From Comamonadaceae bacterium (lineage in GTDB: Bacteria; Pseudomonadota; Gammaproteobacteria; Burkholderiales; Burkholderiaceae_C): 64,000 nucleotides of DNA. The stretch lies in NCBI GenBank assembly GCA_947478725.1, contig CANJWZ010000005.1, forward strand, positions 1 through 64,000, read 5' to 3'. Position numbers and translations under genes: made by a program. This document shows positions 44,290-52,742 of this stretch, piece by piece. Within the stretch, counting starts at the first letter, position 1. Each line of letters starts with the position of its first letter. Under the pieces are notes generated by a model that saw only the letters and a program-made list of their open reading frames with translations, did no database searches and was not told the origin of the DNA.

Positions 44290-45504
44290 ATGGCAATTGC
44301 ATCCAAAGGTATAAATGAATTCGTGTTTGAGTGGGAGGGCAAGGACCGGGGCGGCAAACAAGTCAAGGGCGAAATTCGCGCTGCGGGTGAAAACCAGGTC
44401 AAATCCGCGTTACGGCGCCAAGGCGTACTTCCGACCAAGATTAAAAAGCGCCGCATGCGATCGGGCAAGTCCATCAAGCCCAAAGATATCGCTATCTTTA
44501 CCCGTCAGCTCGCCACCATGATGAAGGCCGGCGTGCCGCTGCTCCAGTCGTTTGACATCGTCGGCCGTGGCAATGCCAACGCAAGTGTGACCAAATTACT
44601 CAACGATGTGCGCGCGGACGTAGAGACGGGGACATCCCTGAGCGCTGCTTTTCGCAAATACCCTCTGTACTTCAGTGCCTTGTATTGCAACTTGGTTGAG
44701 GCGGGTGAGACCGCGGGTATTTTGGAAGCTTTGCTGGACCGCCTTGCCGTTTACATGGAAAAAACCGAGGCGATCAAGTCCAAAATAAAATCTGCGTTGA
44801 TGTACCCCATCTCGGTGGTGGTTGTGGCTTTTGTGGTGGTGGCAGTGATCATGATTTTTGTGATTCCAGCATTCAAGAGCGTGTTTTCATCGTTCGGAGC
44901 CGACCTGCCTACGCCTACGCTTTTTGTGATTGCCATCAGCGAATTTTTTGTTGCTTACTGGTGGCTGATTTTTGGTGGCATCGGAGGCGGCTTGTACTTC
45001 TTTTTTCAGGCCTGGCAGCGCAATGAAAAAGTCCAGCGTTTCATGGACAGAGCCTTGCTGAAAGTCCCGGTATTTGGCGTGTTGATCGAAAAGTCCTGCA
45101 TTGCCCGCTGGACACGAACCCTGTCCACCATGTTTGCTGCAGGCGTGCCTTTGGTCGAGGCGCTGGAATCCGTCGGCGGCGCATCAGGCAATTCCTTATA
45201 TGCGGACGCGACTGAAAAAATCCAGCAGGAGGTCTCTACTGGCACCAGCCTGACGGCCGCCATGACCAACGTCAACCTGTTTCCCTCCATGGTCCTGCAA
45301 ATGTGTGCGATCGGCGAAGAGTCCGGCTCGGTCGACCACATGCTGGGCAAGGCGGCTGATTTTTACGAAGCTGAAGTCGATGAAATGGTGGCGGGTTTGT
45401 CCAGCTTGATGGAGCCCATCATCATCGTATTTTTGGGTGGTCTGATTGGCGGTATCGTGGTGGCCATGTATCTGCCCATTTTCAAACTGGGCCAAGTCGT
45501 TTGA
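44290..45504 (+). CDS. pilC: Type IV pilus inner-membrane platform protein PilC
   Basis: A 404-residue platform protein with two T2SF domains. Motifs include FTRQLATMMKAGVPLLQSFDI in the first half and its repeat RTLSTMFAAGVPLVEALESV in the second. Membrane helices are near 175-195, 220-240 and 377-397. PilC couples the PilB motor to pilin assembly. It starts 54 nt after pilB and its stop overlaps the pilD start by 1 nt in TGATG. Confidence 0.96.
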   Translation: MAIASKGINEFVFEWEGKDRGGKQVKGEIRAAGENQVKSALRRQGVLPTKIKKRRMRSGKSIKPKDIAIFTRQLATMMKAGVPLLQSFDIVGRGNANASVTKLLNDVRADVETGTSLSAAFRKYPLYFSALYCNLVEAGETAGILEALLDRLAVYMEKTEAIKSKIKSALMYPISVVVVAFVVVAVIMIFVIPAFKSVFSSFGADLPTPTLFVIAISEFFVAYWWLIFGGIGGGLYFFFQAWQRNEKVQRFMDRALLKVPVFGVLIEKSCIARWTRTLSTMFAAGVPLVEALESVGGASGNSLYADATEKIQQEVSTGTSLTAAMTNVNLFPSMVLQMCAIGEESGSVDHMLGKAADFYEAEVDEMVAGLSSLMEPIIIVFLGGLIGGIVVAMYLPIFKLGQVV

Positions 45505-46382
45505 TGCTCGATGCTTTGCCTCCTTGCGCGTTGGTTGCCTTGACGGGTTTGTTGGGCCTGCTGGTCGGCAGCTTTTTGAATGTGGTGATTTACCGCCTGC
45601 CCAAAATGATGGAGCAGCAATGGGCTGCCGAATATGCCGAATTTGCCGAGCTGTCAGGCCAGGTGCACAAACCGGCGGCAGACACCCCTGCGACAGAAAA
45701 ACTCAGTTTGACGTCGCCCCGATCACGCTGCTCCAGCTGTGGCCACCTGATCGCCTGGTACGAAAACATTCCGTTGCTCAGCTATGTTTTTTTGCGCGGT
45801 AAATGCTCGGTTTGTGGCACGCCTTTTGGCGTTCGTTATCCCGTCACTGAGCTCATCACAGGCCTGCTGTTCGCTTTTTGTGCCTGGCGCTGGGGCAACA
45901 CGCCAACGACTCTGGCCTGGTGTGGTTTCTCGGCAGCTTTGCTTGCTCTTGCCGTGATTGACTGGGACACCACACTGCTCCCAGACAACATCACACTGCC
46001 GCTGCTGTGGGCCGGGCTGGTGTTTGCAGCTTTGCAGTTCAACCCGGCAGTCGGCTTGCCCGATGCTTTATGGGGTGTTGTGGCGGGCTACCTGTCACTT
46101 TGGCTGGTGTACTGGGCCTTCAAGCTGGTCACAGGAAAGGAAGGCATGGGCTACGGCGACTTCAAATTATTTGCTGCGCTGGGTGCCTGGTTTGGCTGGT
46201 CTGCGTTGGTACCGATCATCTTGATGGCTTCGTTGATCGGTGCTGTTGTCGGCATGGCGATGAAGTTTTCAAGCGGCCTGCGCGAAGGCGGCTACGTACC
46301 TTTCGGTCCTTTTTTGGCGGGCGCAGGTTTTACCGCCATGTTCTTTGGGCCCCAGGCTATTCTTCGCGCGGTGGGCCTGTAG
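45504..46382 (+). CDS. pilD: Prepilin peptidase and N-methyltransferase PilD
   Basis: A 292-residue membrane aspartic protease. The N-terminal cytoplasmic domain has the zinc pairs CSSCGH and CSVCGT. The catalytic aspartates are in AVIDWDTTLLPD and the GYGDFKLF motif. It cuts prepilin leader peptides and methylates the new N terminus. The ATG overlaps the pilC stop (TGATG), and coaE starts immediately after its stop. Confidence 0.96.
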   Translation: MLDALPPCALVALTGLLGLLVGSFLNVVIYRLPKMMEQQWAAEYAEFAELSGQVHKPAADTPATEKLSLTSPRSRCSSCGHLIAWYENIPLLSYVFLRGKCSVCGTPFGVRYPVTELITGLLFAFCAWRWGNTPTTLAWCGFSAALLALAVIDWDTTLLPDNITLPLLWAGLVFAALQFNPAVGLPDALWGVVAGYLSLWLVYWAFKLVTGKEGMGYGDFKLFAALGAWFGWSALVPIILMASLIGAVVGMAMKFSSGLREGGYVPFGPFLAGAGFTAMFFGPQAILRAVGL

Positions 46383-47006
46383 ATGCTTCGCCTGGGCTTG
46401 ACAGGCGGTATTGGCAGCGGCAAAAGTACCGTCGCGCGCATGCTGACGGACCATGGTGCAGCACTGATTGATGCGGATGCCATATCACGCGCAACAACAG
46501 CGCCAGGCGGTGCGGCTATTGCTGCCATCGCAGCGCAATTTGGCCCGGATGCCATCAACGCAAACGGTGCCATGAACCGCGATGTCATGCGCCAACGTGT
46601 CTTTGATGACCCGGCTGTCAAAAGGCAACTGGAAGCCATCATCCACCCTCTGGTCCATCAGGAGTCAACCCGCCAGGTCGAACTCGCGCGTCAAACGGGC
46701 GTCGCCTGGGTGGTGTTTGACATTCCCCTGCTGGTCGAGTCCACCCGCTGGCGACAGCAGCTCGACAAGGTGCTGGTCGTTGATTGCGAAGAGGCTACAC
46801 AAATCAGCCGCGTCATGACGCGTGAAAGTACCGAACATGGCAACAGCAAAGGCTGGACACGCGACGCCGTGGAAAAAGTCATCGCCCAACAGGCCAGCCG
46901 TGCCCAGCGCCGCGCGGCCGCGGACTGGGTGATCTACAACGATGGTCTGGATCTGACCCATCTGGTTGATCAGGTTAAAAAAATGGCAGATCGCATCACG
47001 CTATGA
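46383..47006 (+). CDS. coaE: Dephospho-CoA kinase
   Basis: A 207-residue enzyme for the final step of coenzyme A synthesis. The P-loop is LGLTGGIGSGKST at the N terminus; DADAISRATTAPG and VVFDIPLLVEST are the usual substrate-binding segments. It directly follows pilD with no gap, the standard order in proteobacteria, and is followed by zapD. Confidence 0.96.
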   Translation: MLRLGLTGGIGSGKSTVARMLTDHGAALIDADAISRATTAPGGAAIAAIAAQFGPDAINANGAMNRDVMRQRVFDDPAVKRQLEAIIHPLVHQESTRQVELARQTGVAWVVFDIPLLVESTRWRQQLDKVLVVDCEEATQISRVMTRESTEHGNSKGWTRDAVEKVIAQQASRAQRRAAADWVIYNDGLDLTHLVDQVKKMADRITL

Positions 47007-47048
47007 TTCGTGATTGCATACAGTGCTTTCACTGATAAAAACCTCGCC

Positions 47049-47804
47049 GTGATCCTTTACGAATACCCTTTCAACGAACGCATACGCACCTATTTGCGGC
47101 TTGAGCAGCTGTTTCGCCGATTGAGCCAGCTGGCGGTGCGTGAGCAGCCACTGGACCACCACTACGCCATCACCACGATCTTTGAGGTGATGGATGTTGC
47201 TGCCAGAGCCGAGTTGAAAACCGACGTACTCAAAGATCTGGAGAAGCAAAAACATATTCTGAACGGCTATCGCGGCAACCCTGCCATCGCCGAGGGTGTG
47301 CTGGACGAGGTGACCGGCCAGCTCGATGCCTGCTTTTCAAACCTGAATGCGGTGGCTGGCAAGGCGGGCCAGTCGCTGACAGAAAACGACTGGTTGATGA
47401 GCATCAGAAGCCGGGTGGGCATACCCGGCGGCACCTGTGAGTTTGACTTGCCGGCCTACTATGCCTGGCAGCACCGGCCCGCCAGCACGCGCCAGCACGA
47501 CCTCCAGCGCTGGATCGCCACGCTGCTGCCCTTGGCTGAGGCGGTTCGCCTTTTGCTGCAGTTGCTACGTGACTCTGGTGCACCGCAAATGGTGACCGCG
47601 CCCGACGGTGTGTACCAGCAAAACCTGCCTCAAGGCCGCACGTTTCAGTTGCTCCGCCTGCGCATTGACCCGGCACCCGGCCTGATTCCGGAGATCAGTG
47701 GCAACCGGTTGATCGTGTCGGTGCGGCTGATGAATCACGGCAGTGATGATCGCTTGCATGCGGCCGGTGTGGATGCATCGTTTGAATTGACACTTTGCTC
47801 CTGA
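47049..47804 (+). CDS. zapD: Cell division protein ZapD
   Basis: A 251-residue protein (from GTG 47049) that cross-links FtsZ filaments. It begins VILYEYPFNERIRTYLRLEQ, as the family does. The frame is also open from GTG at 47010, which would add 13 residues not typical of ZapD; no ribosome site decides between them. Other conserved parts are AITTIFEVMDVAARAELKTD, GVLDEVTGQLD and RIDPAPGLIPEISGNR. The coaE-zapD-yacG order is conserved. Confidence 0.9.
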   Translation: MILYEYPFNERIRTYLRLEQLFRRLSQLAVREQPLDHHYAITTIFEVMDVAARAELKTDVLKDLEKQKHILNGYRGNPAIAEGVLDEVTGQLDACFSNLNAVAGKAGQSLTENDWLMSIRSRVGIPGGTCEFDLPAYYAWQHRPASTRQHDLQRWIATLLPLAEAVRLLLQLLRDSGAPQMVTAPDGVYQQNLPQGRTFQLLRLRIDPAPGLIPEISGNRLIVSVRLMNHGSDDRLHAAGVDASFELTLCS

Positions 47805-47825
47805 AGCAGGTTGGAGGCTGCGGGC

Positions 47826-48032
47826 ATGGCTGTTGATTCGTTCAAACCCAAAATCGTGGTGTGCCCGGCGTGCCAGGGCGACGCGCTGTATGCACCCGGC
47901 AACCCCTTCAGGCCATTTTGCAGCGAGCGTTGTAAAAACCACGACTTTGGTGCCTGGGCCAGTGAAGGGTTTCGTGTGCCGACAGAAGCCCCGCCAGAAG
48001 ATGAAAACTATGGCGATCCGAAACTTCAATAA
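47826..48032 (+). CDS. yacG: DNA gyrase inhibitor YacG (zinc-binding)
   Basis: A 68-residue zinc protein. The four cysteines are in [12 protein letters not shown] and PFCSERCKN, followed by the family-typical [13 protein letters not shown]. YacG binds GyrB and blocks gyrase in E. coli. GGAG lies about 10 nt before the ATG at 47826, so this start is preferred to an earlier in-frame TTG. Confidence 0.92.
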   Translation: MAVDSFKPKIVVCPACQGDALYAPGNPFRPFCSERCKNHDFGAWASEGFRVPTEAPPEDENYGDPKLQ

Positions 48033-48047
48033 CGGAGGAAGAAACGC

Positions 48048-48302
48048 ATGATGCTCAACAAAATTTTGTGGATCCTGGCCGTGTCTGTTTTTTTATGGGC
48101 GACTGCTGCTCAAGCGCAAGCGCCTGAGGTGTTGAATCCACCCATCAAAACCACCAAGAAGAAGAGCAAAAAGCCCAAGGCTGGAGCCAAAACAAAGTTC
48201 ATGGCTGGCTCACAAGAAACCAAAAAAGAACGCAGCACCCGCCTGAAGCGAGAATGCAAGGACGGCGTAGACGCCGGGGCTTGCACCGGCTACACAAAGT
48301 AG
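48048..48302 (+). CDS. Small secreted basic protein of unknown function
   Basis: An 84-residue protein with a signal peptide (cleavage near AAQAQA). The mature part is very rich in lysine (TTKKKSKKPKAGAKTK) and ends in a two-cysteine segment, KRECKDGVDAGACTGYTK. No named family is recognised; the C-terminal pattern looks conserved rather than random. It follows yacG by 15 nt and is convergent with grxD. Confidence 0.55.
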   Translation: MMLNKILWILAVSVFLWATAAQAQAPEVLNPPIKTTKKKSKKPKAGAKTKFMAGSQETKKERSTRLKRECKDGVDAGACTGYTK

Positions 48303-48317
48303 CCTCTATCAGTTGTT

Positions 48318-48638
48318 TCAGGCTGCCGGTGCGCCCAGCATTTGCTGCAACTCGCCGTTTTCATACATTTCAATCATGATGTCCGAGCCGCCCACAAACT
48401 CGCCTTTGACATACAACTGCGGAATCGTCGGCCAGTTGCTGTATTCCTTGATGCCCTGACGGATTTCGCCGTCTTCCAGCACGTTGACGGTCACAGGTTT
48501 TGGCACACCGCAGGCCTTCAGAACCGCAATCGCCTTGCCCGAAAAACCGCACTGCGGAAAGTTGGCATTGCCTTTCATAAACAGCACCACGTCGCTGGAT
48601 TTAACGATCTGGTCGATACGGGCTTGGGTTTCATCCAT
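48318..48638 (-). CDS. grxD: Monothiol glutaredoxin (Grx4 type)
   Basis: A 106-residue monothiol glutaredoxin. The active site is CGFS (Cys30, in [10 protein letters not shown]), with [19 protein letters not shown] and the closing GELQQML stretch for glutathione binding. These proteins carry [2Fe-2S] clusters with glutathione and deliver them to targets. It is the last gene of the hemA-prfA-prmC-grxD group. Confidence 0.95.
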   Translation of the reverse strand: MDETQARIDQIVKSSDVVLFMKGNANFPQCGFSGKAIAVLKACGVPKPVTVNVLEDGEIRQGIKEYSNWPTIPQLYVKGEFVGGSDIMIEMYENGELQQMLGAPAA

Positions 48639-48672
48639 GGTTTTGTCCTTTTAACAATCTGTCCTTCAACCT

Positions 48673-49500
48673 TCAATTATCCCATTGTCCGCCAGAACAT
48701 CGCGCAATTCCCGCCAAGTCCATGCGGCTTTGTACCTTTGCAAAGCCGCGGCTGGCCAGCAGGCCCCGCACGGCAGCGGCCTGGTCGTGACCGTGTTCCA
48801 GCAGCAGCCATCCGCCAGGCAGTAAGCGCTCGGGCGCGTGCTTGACGATTTGCCGGATGTCTTCCAAGCCATCTTGCCCTGCCACCAGGGCATTCAAAGG
48901 CTCATGCGTCAATGCCGCCAGATGGGGATCGGCGTGGGCGATATAAGGCGGATTGCTGGCGATAACCTGGTAGTGACCACTGACTTTTTCGAACCAGTTG
49001 CTATGGATGAATTGCACATCCACCCCCAGTTGCGCGGCGTTTTGTGACGCAACGGCCAGGGCGTCTGTGCTGAAGTCAGTGGCAGTCACCCGGCACTTCA
49101 CATGGTGCGCAATGGCAATTCCCACCGCTCCGCTGCCTGTGCCCAGGTCCAGAATATCGGGCGACATGATGCCTTGCGTGACATCCAATACCCATTGCAC
49201 CAGCGTTTCAGTGTCGGGCCGGGGCACCAGCACGCGCGCATCCACATTCAAGCGCAGACCAAAAAAATCTTTGTAGCCGACGATATAGGCCAGCGGCTCA
49301 CCAACTGCCCGGCGCCGACTGACATGGCGAAAAGCTTCAGCGGCTGCCTCTGCCAGTGCATCAACGTCATGGGCCAGCAGCCAGGCGCGTTCGTTATCGG
49401 GCTTGCCCAGGGCGTGCAGCAGCAGCAACTGGGCGTCCAGCCTGTCCAGGCCCAAGGTCTGGGCGTCTGCGAGGGCCTGACTGACGGCGATGGGAGTCAA
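48673..49500 (-). CDS. prmC: Release factor glutamine methyltransferase PrmC
   Basis: A 275-residue SAM-dependent enzyme that methylates the GGQ glutamine of release factors. The N-terminal helical domain precedes the methyltransferase fold: ILDLGTGSGAVGIAIA (motif I) and the substrate motif ASNPPYIA. It sits directly behind prfA, encoding its substrate RF1. An interspersed repeat occupies the 112-nt gap between prfA and prmC. Confidence 0.95.
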   Translation of the reverse strand: MTPIAVSQALADAQTLGLDRLDAQLLLLHALGKPDNERAWLLAHDVDALAEAAAEAFRHVSRRRAVGEPLAYIVGYKDFFGLRLNVDARVLVPRPDTETLVQWVLDVTQGIMSPDILDLGTGSGAVGIAIAHHVKCRVTATDFSTDALAVASQNAAQLGVDVQFIHSNWFEKVSGHYQVIASNPPYIAHADPHLAALTHEPLNALVAGQDGLEDIRQIVKHAPERLLPGGWLLLEHGHDQAAAVRGLLASRGFAKVQSRMDLAGIARCSGGQWDN

Positions 49501-49516
49501 ACGCAGGCCTGATAAG

Positions 49517-49575
49517 TGCTATAAAAACAGGAGCTTCTCGCCGCCGCATTGATTGGTCTCGAGGCCAATTTAATG
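49517..49575 (+). repeat. Interspersed ~60-bp repeat, copy 7
   Basis: Reads TGCTATAAAAACAGGAGCTT, CTCGCCGCCGC, then ATTGATTGGTCTCGAGGCC and AATTTAATGGG. It is close to the family consensus along its length. It lies in the prfA-prmC gap, antisense to that operon. Confidence 0.7.
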
Positions 49576-49612
49576 GGTAAAAAAGACATTTTCAGGCGCA
49601 TTTTGATGCTGT

Positions 49613-50731
49613 TCAACCTTGCGACGTGGCTTCTAGTTCAGCCAGCTGCTCCGCACCGCGCGCCACTTGCAGGGCGGTTACCACGTCGTCCAGGTCACCT
49701 TCCATGATGGTCAGCAACTTGTACAGCGTCAGGTTGATGCGGTGATCGGTCAGGCGGCCCTGTGGGAAGTTGTAGGTCCTGATTCGGTCGCTACGGTCAC
49801 CCGTGCCCACCAGGCCTTTGCGCATGGCGGCGTCCACGGCGGCTCGTTCTGAGCGGTCTTTTTCATGAATCCGTGCGGTCAGCACTTTCAGCGCCTGTGC
49901 CTTGTTGCCATGCTGGCTGCGGCCGTCCTGGCATTCGGCCACGATGCCGGTCGGCAGGTGGGTAATTCGCACCGCCGAGTCGGTCTTGTTGATGTGCTGG
50001 CCGCCCGCGCCGCTGGCCCGGTAGGTGTCAATGCGCAGGTCAGACGGGTTGATTTTGATCGCCTCCAGTTCGTCCGGCTCGGGCAGCACGGCCACGGTGC
50101 AGGCGCTGGTGTGAATGCGGCCTTGTGTCTCTGTGGCGGGCACCCGCTGCACCCGGTGGCCACCCGACTCAAAGCGCAGCTTGCCGTATACGCCCACACC
50201 TTGCGCGTCGGGTGTCCCTTCAATTCGCAGCACCACCTCCTTGTAGCCGCCCAGCTCGCTGCTCGATTCGCTGATGATTTCGGTGCGCCAGCCGCTGCGC
50301 TCGGCAAAGCGGGTGTATAGCCGAAACAAATCTGCCGCAAACAGGGCCGATTCATCGCCTCCCGTGCCTGCGCGAATCTCGACAAAAGCGGGCCGCACGT
50401 CGTCCGGGTCTTTGGGGATCAGCATCAGCTGCAGCGCATCGTCAATCTGGGTGATGTCGGCTTTGGCCGCTTCAATTTCTTCTTCGGCCATGGCCGTCAT
50501 GTCCGTATCGCCCTTGCTGGCTGCCAGCAACTCCAGAGCGCTGGCCAGGTCTGCCTCGCGTGAGGTGAGCTTGCGGAATTGCTCCGCCACCACACTGACT
50601 TCAGAATGCTCGCGGCTCAGGGCGCGAAAGCGCTCCATGTTGCTGACAACGTCACTGGCCGACAGCAGGGCGTCCAGCTCATGCAGCCGGAGCAACTGGC
50701 GTTCCAGGGTTTGTCTTAAAAAGGGCTTCAT
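49613..50731 (-). CDS. prfA: Peptide chain release factor 1
   Basis: A 372-residue RF1, slightly longer than the E. coli protein. The GGQ loop is in [18 protein letters not shown]. The codon-recognition region includes the Pro-x-Thr-type motif area before [17 protein letters not shown]. It ends translation at UAA and UAG. Transcribed after hemA and before prmC, which modifies its GGQ. Confidence 0.97.
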   Translation of the reverse strand: MKPFLRQTLERQLLRLHELDALLSASDVVSNMERFRALSREHSEVSVVAEQFRKLTSREADLASALELLAASKGDTDMTAMAEEEIEAAKADITQIDDALQLMLIPKDPDDVRPAFVEIRAGTGGDESALFAADLFRLYTRFAERSGWRTEIISESSSELGGYKEVVLRIEGTPDAQGVGVYGKLRFESGGHRVQRVPATETQGRIHTSACTVAVLPEPDELEAIKINPSDLRIDTYRASGAGGQHINKTDSAVRITHLPTGIVAECQDGRSQHGNKAQALKVLTARIHEKDRSERAAVDAAMRKGLVGTGDRSDRIRTYNFPQGRLTDHRINLTLYKLLTIMEGDLDDVVTALQVARGAEQLAELEATSQG

Positions 50732-50821
50732 GTGCGAAATCTCAATATCGCCCTGTACCGTTGTTGACAGGCAGGGGGCAGGGGATGGGTGGGGTAAGGC
50801 AGGCGCGACTGAACGCCGGAG

Positions 50822-52108
50822 CTAACGCTCTGCGTCGTCGGTTTTGGACCTGGCTTGGCCACGCAAAAACAGTTTTGACACGGTTTGCGCTGTCGCCTCA
50901 CGGCGCTCTGAATCACCGGTATGCAGCTCGGCCAGTGTGCCGTGCAGCATTTTTTGGCTCATGCCGCGTGCCAGGGCTTCCAGCACACTGTCAATCGACT
51001 CACCCTTGGCCAGCAGCTTTTTGGCTCTGGTGATTTCCAGTGCCCGCCATTCGTCAGCCTGGGCATGGAGCTGCTGAATCAAGGGGACGGTACCGCGCTG
51101 GTTCAGCCAGTGCATGAAGTTTTGAACGCCTGCGTCAATGATGACTTCAGCCTCGGCCACCGCCGCCTGGCGGCTGTCCCGGCCGGTTTGCACCACCTGG
51201 GCCAGGTCATCAACGGTGTACAGATAGATATCGGGCAGGGCCTTGACCTCAGGCTCAATGTCGCGCGGCACAGCCAGGTCAATCATGAAAATTGGCCGGC
51301 GTTTGCGCAGCTTGACGGCCCGCTCAACAGCGCCCAGGCCAATGATGGGCAGTACGCTGGCGGTGCAGCTGATGACCGCATCAAACTCGTGCAAACGCAT
51401 CGGCAAATCAGCCAGCGGCATGGTTTGTGCGCCAAATTTTTGCGCAAGCGATTCACCGCGTTCCATGGTGCGGTTGGCAATCACCATCAGTGCCGGGTTT
51501 TTGGCTGCGAAATGGGTGGCGGCCAGGTCAATCATCTCGCCCGCGCCTACAAACAAAATTTTGATCTTGGCCAGATCTTCAAACAACTGACCCGCCAGCC
51601 GCACGCTGGCCGCCGCCATGCTGATGCTGTGCGCGCCAATCTCGGTCGAGCTGCGCACCTCTTTGGCGACCGCAAAGGTACGCTGAAACAACTGGTGCAG
51701 TGTGCTGCCCATTGCGCCTGCGCCTTCAGCTGCGCGCACCGCGTCTTTCATCTGGCCCAGAATTTGGGGCTCGCCCAGCACCATCGAGTCCAGCCCGCTG
51801 GCCACGCGAAACACATGGCGCGCCGCCTGGTCACCTTGCAGGGTGTAGGTGTGGGCACGCAGTAAATCGGGCGACACCCCCCCGCTGCTTGCGAGCCAGG
51901 CCAGCGTGTGCTCCAGCGCTGGCGCATCGCTGGCGCAATACACCTCGGTCCGGTTGCAGGTCGACAAGATGGTGGCTTCCGGGTGCCTGGCATGGGACTC
52001 GCGCAAGCCCTTGAGGGTAGGCGCCATCTGCTCAATGGAGAACGCAAAACGCCCGCGCAAATCCAGCGGTGCAGTGTTATGGTTTAGCCCCAGGGCCCAG
52101 ACAGACAT
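50822..52108 (-). CDS. hemA: Glutamyl-tRNA reductase
   Basis: A 428-residue enzyme for the first step of C5 heme synthesis. The N terminus MSVWALGLNHNTAPLDLRGR and the active-site Cys51 in LSTCNRTEVY are clear. The NADPH-binding GAGEMIDLAATH and IANRTMERGE follow, then the dimerisation helix region. The ATG at 52108 gives the family N terminus; the frame is open to 52201. It heads the hemA-prfA-prmC-grxD order typical of proteobacteria. Confidence 0.96.
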   Translation of the reverse strand: MSVWALGLNHNTAPLDLRGRFAFSIEQMAPTLKGLRESHARHPEATILSTCNRTEVYCASDAPALEHTLAWLASSGGVSPDLLRAHTYTLQGDQAARHVFRVASGLDSMVLGEPQILGQMKDAVRAAEGAGAMGSTLHQLFQRTFAVAKEVRSSTEIGAHSISMAAASVRLAGQLFEDLAKIKILFVGAGEMIDLAATHFAAKNPALMVIANRTMERGESLAQKFGAQTMPLADLPMRLHEFDAVISCTASVLPIIGLGAVERAVKLRKRRPIFMIDLAVPRDIEPEVKALPDIYLYTVDDLAQVVQTGRDSRQAAVAEAEVIIDAGVQNFMHWLNQRGTVPLIQQLHAQADEWRALEITRAKKLLAKGESIDSVLEALARGMSQKMLHGTLAELHTGDSERREATAQTVSKLFLRGQARSKTDDAER

Positions 52109-52174
52109 GATCGGATTATAAAATTGAAGTGAGGCATTGTTGGCCTGCCCCGTGAAACTCCCCATAAAACACCC

Positions 52175-52465
52175 ATGACCGCCTATTTGCTGCTGGATCA
52201 CGTTCTTAATTTCTTGGCTCCCGCCGCTGGTACGGCACTGCTTTTGATGCTGTTGAGCCGCTTTTTCAGCCGATTTTTGGGATCAAAAAAGCCTCTGGGC
52301 CAATCAGTATATGCACAAGCAGCTATTATTTTTATAGTGAATGTGCTGGTGCTGGCTGCTGGTCTGGTGCTTTTGGGCAACGATGGCAAGATGGCCACCT
52401 ACGCGGCCATGGTGCTGGCATCGGCCGTCTGCCAGTGGGTGTTATGGCGGGGCTGGCGAGTTTGA
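52175..52465 (+). CDS. Small membrane protein of unknown function (three helices)
   Basis: A 96-residue protein with three predicted membrane helices (about 12-35, 47-67 and 73-92). A DGKMATYAAMV segment is the most distinctive part. No family name is recognised. Codons 36 to 56 are covered by an interspersed repeat: the frame stays open, but the segment uses rare AT-rich codons (ATT ATT TTT ATA). It is divergent from hemA by 66 nt and convergent with the hydrolase remnant and ugpQ. Confidence 0.6.
   Translation: MTAYLLLDHVLNFLAPAAGTALLLMLLSRFFSRFLGSKKPLGQSVYAQAAIIFIVNVLVLAAGLVLLGNDGKMATYAAMVLASAVCQWVLWRGWRV
52280..52340 (-). repeat. Interspersed ~60-bp repeat, copy 8 (inside the small membrane protein gene)
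   Basis: On the minus strand it reads CACTATAAAAATAATAGCTG, CTTGTGCATATAC, then TGATTGGCCCAGAGGC and TTTTTTGATCC. It is one of the best matches to the family. It covers codons encoding KKPLGQSVYAQAAIIFIV in the plus-strand gene. Confidence 0.65.
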
Positions 52466-52474
52466 GCCAGCTTG

Positions 52475-52729
52475 TCAAAACCCGTTCTTGCGCAGCCAGG
52501 CATTGAGCGGCTCGCTCCATAACTTGCCAGCCCGCAGCAGTAACTGGTGGCCTCCTGTGTCCCCAAAGGCTGGCCGCACCGGTGCGGCGACTGCATAGCC
52601 CTTGGTCAGCCAATAACGCACATGACCCAACGCAACCGGGCCTGCTGGCGCGGCCATTTGAGTCCCTGCAGGCGCCAGCAGCACCGAGCCGCTCCTGCCG
52701 TGCGCATGATCGAAACCCAGAAAGACCTT
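52475..52729 (-). pseudogene. Alpha/beta hydrolase (dienelactone hydrolase-like) remnant
   Basis: An open stretch of 84 codons with no good start. It begins KVFLGFDHAHGRSGS, continues with PAGPVALGHVRYWLTKGYAV and AAPVRPAFGDTGG (typical of the first strands of secreted alpha/beta hydrolases), then jumps to LWSEPLNAWLRKNGF, which looks like the family's C terminus. The nucleophile, acid and histidine segments are missing, so a large internal part has been lost. It lies 13 nt downstream of ugpQ on the same strand. Confidence 0.55.
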
Positions 52730-52742
52730 GTCTTTTTGACGA

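Noticed and set aside
50921..51865. Plus-strand open frame of 314 codons opposite hemA
   Set aside because: Antisense shadow; no domain, and hemA is certain.
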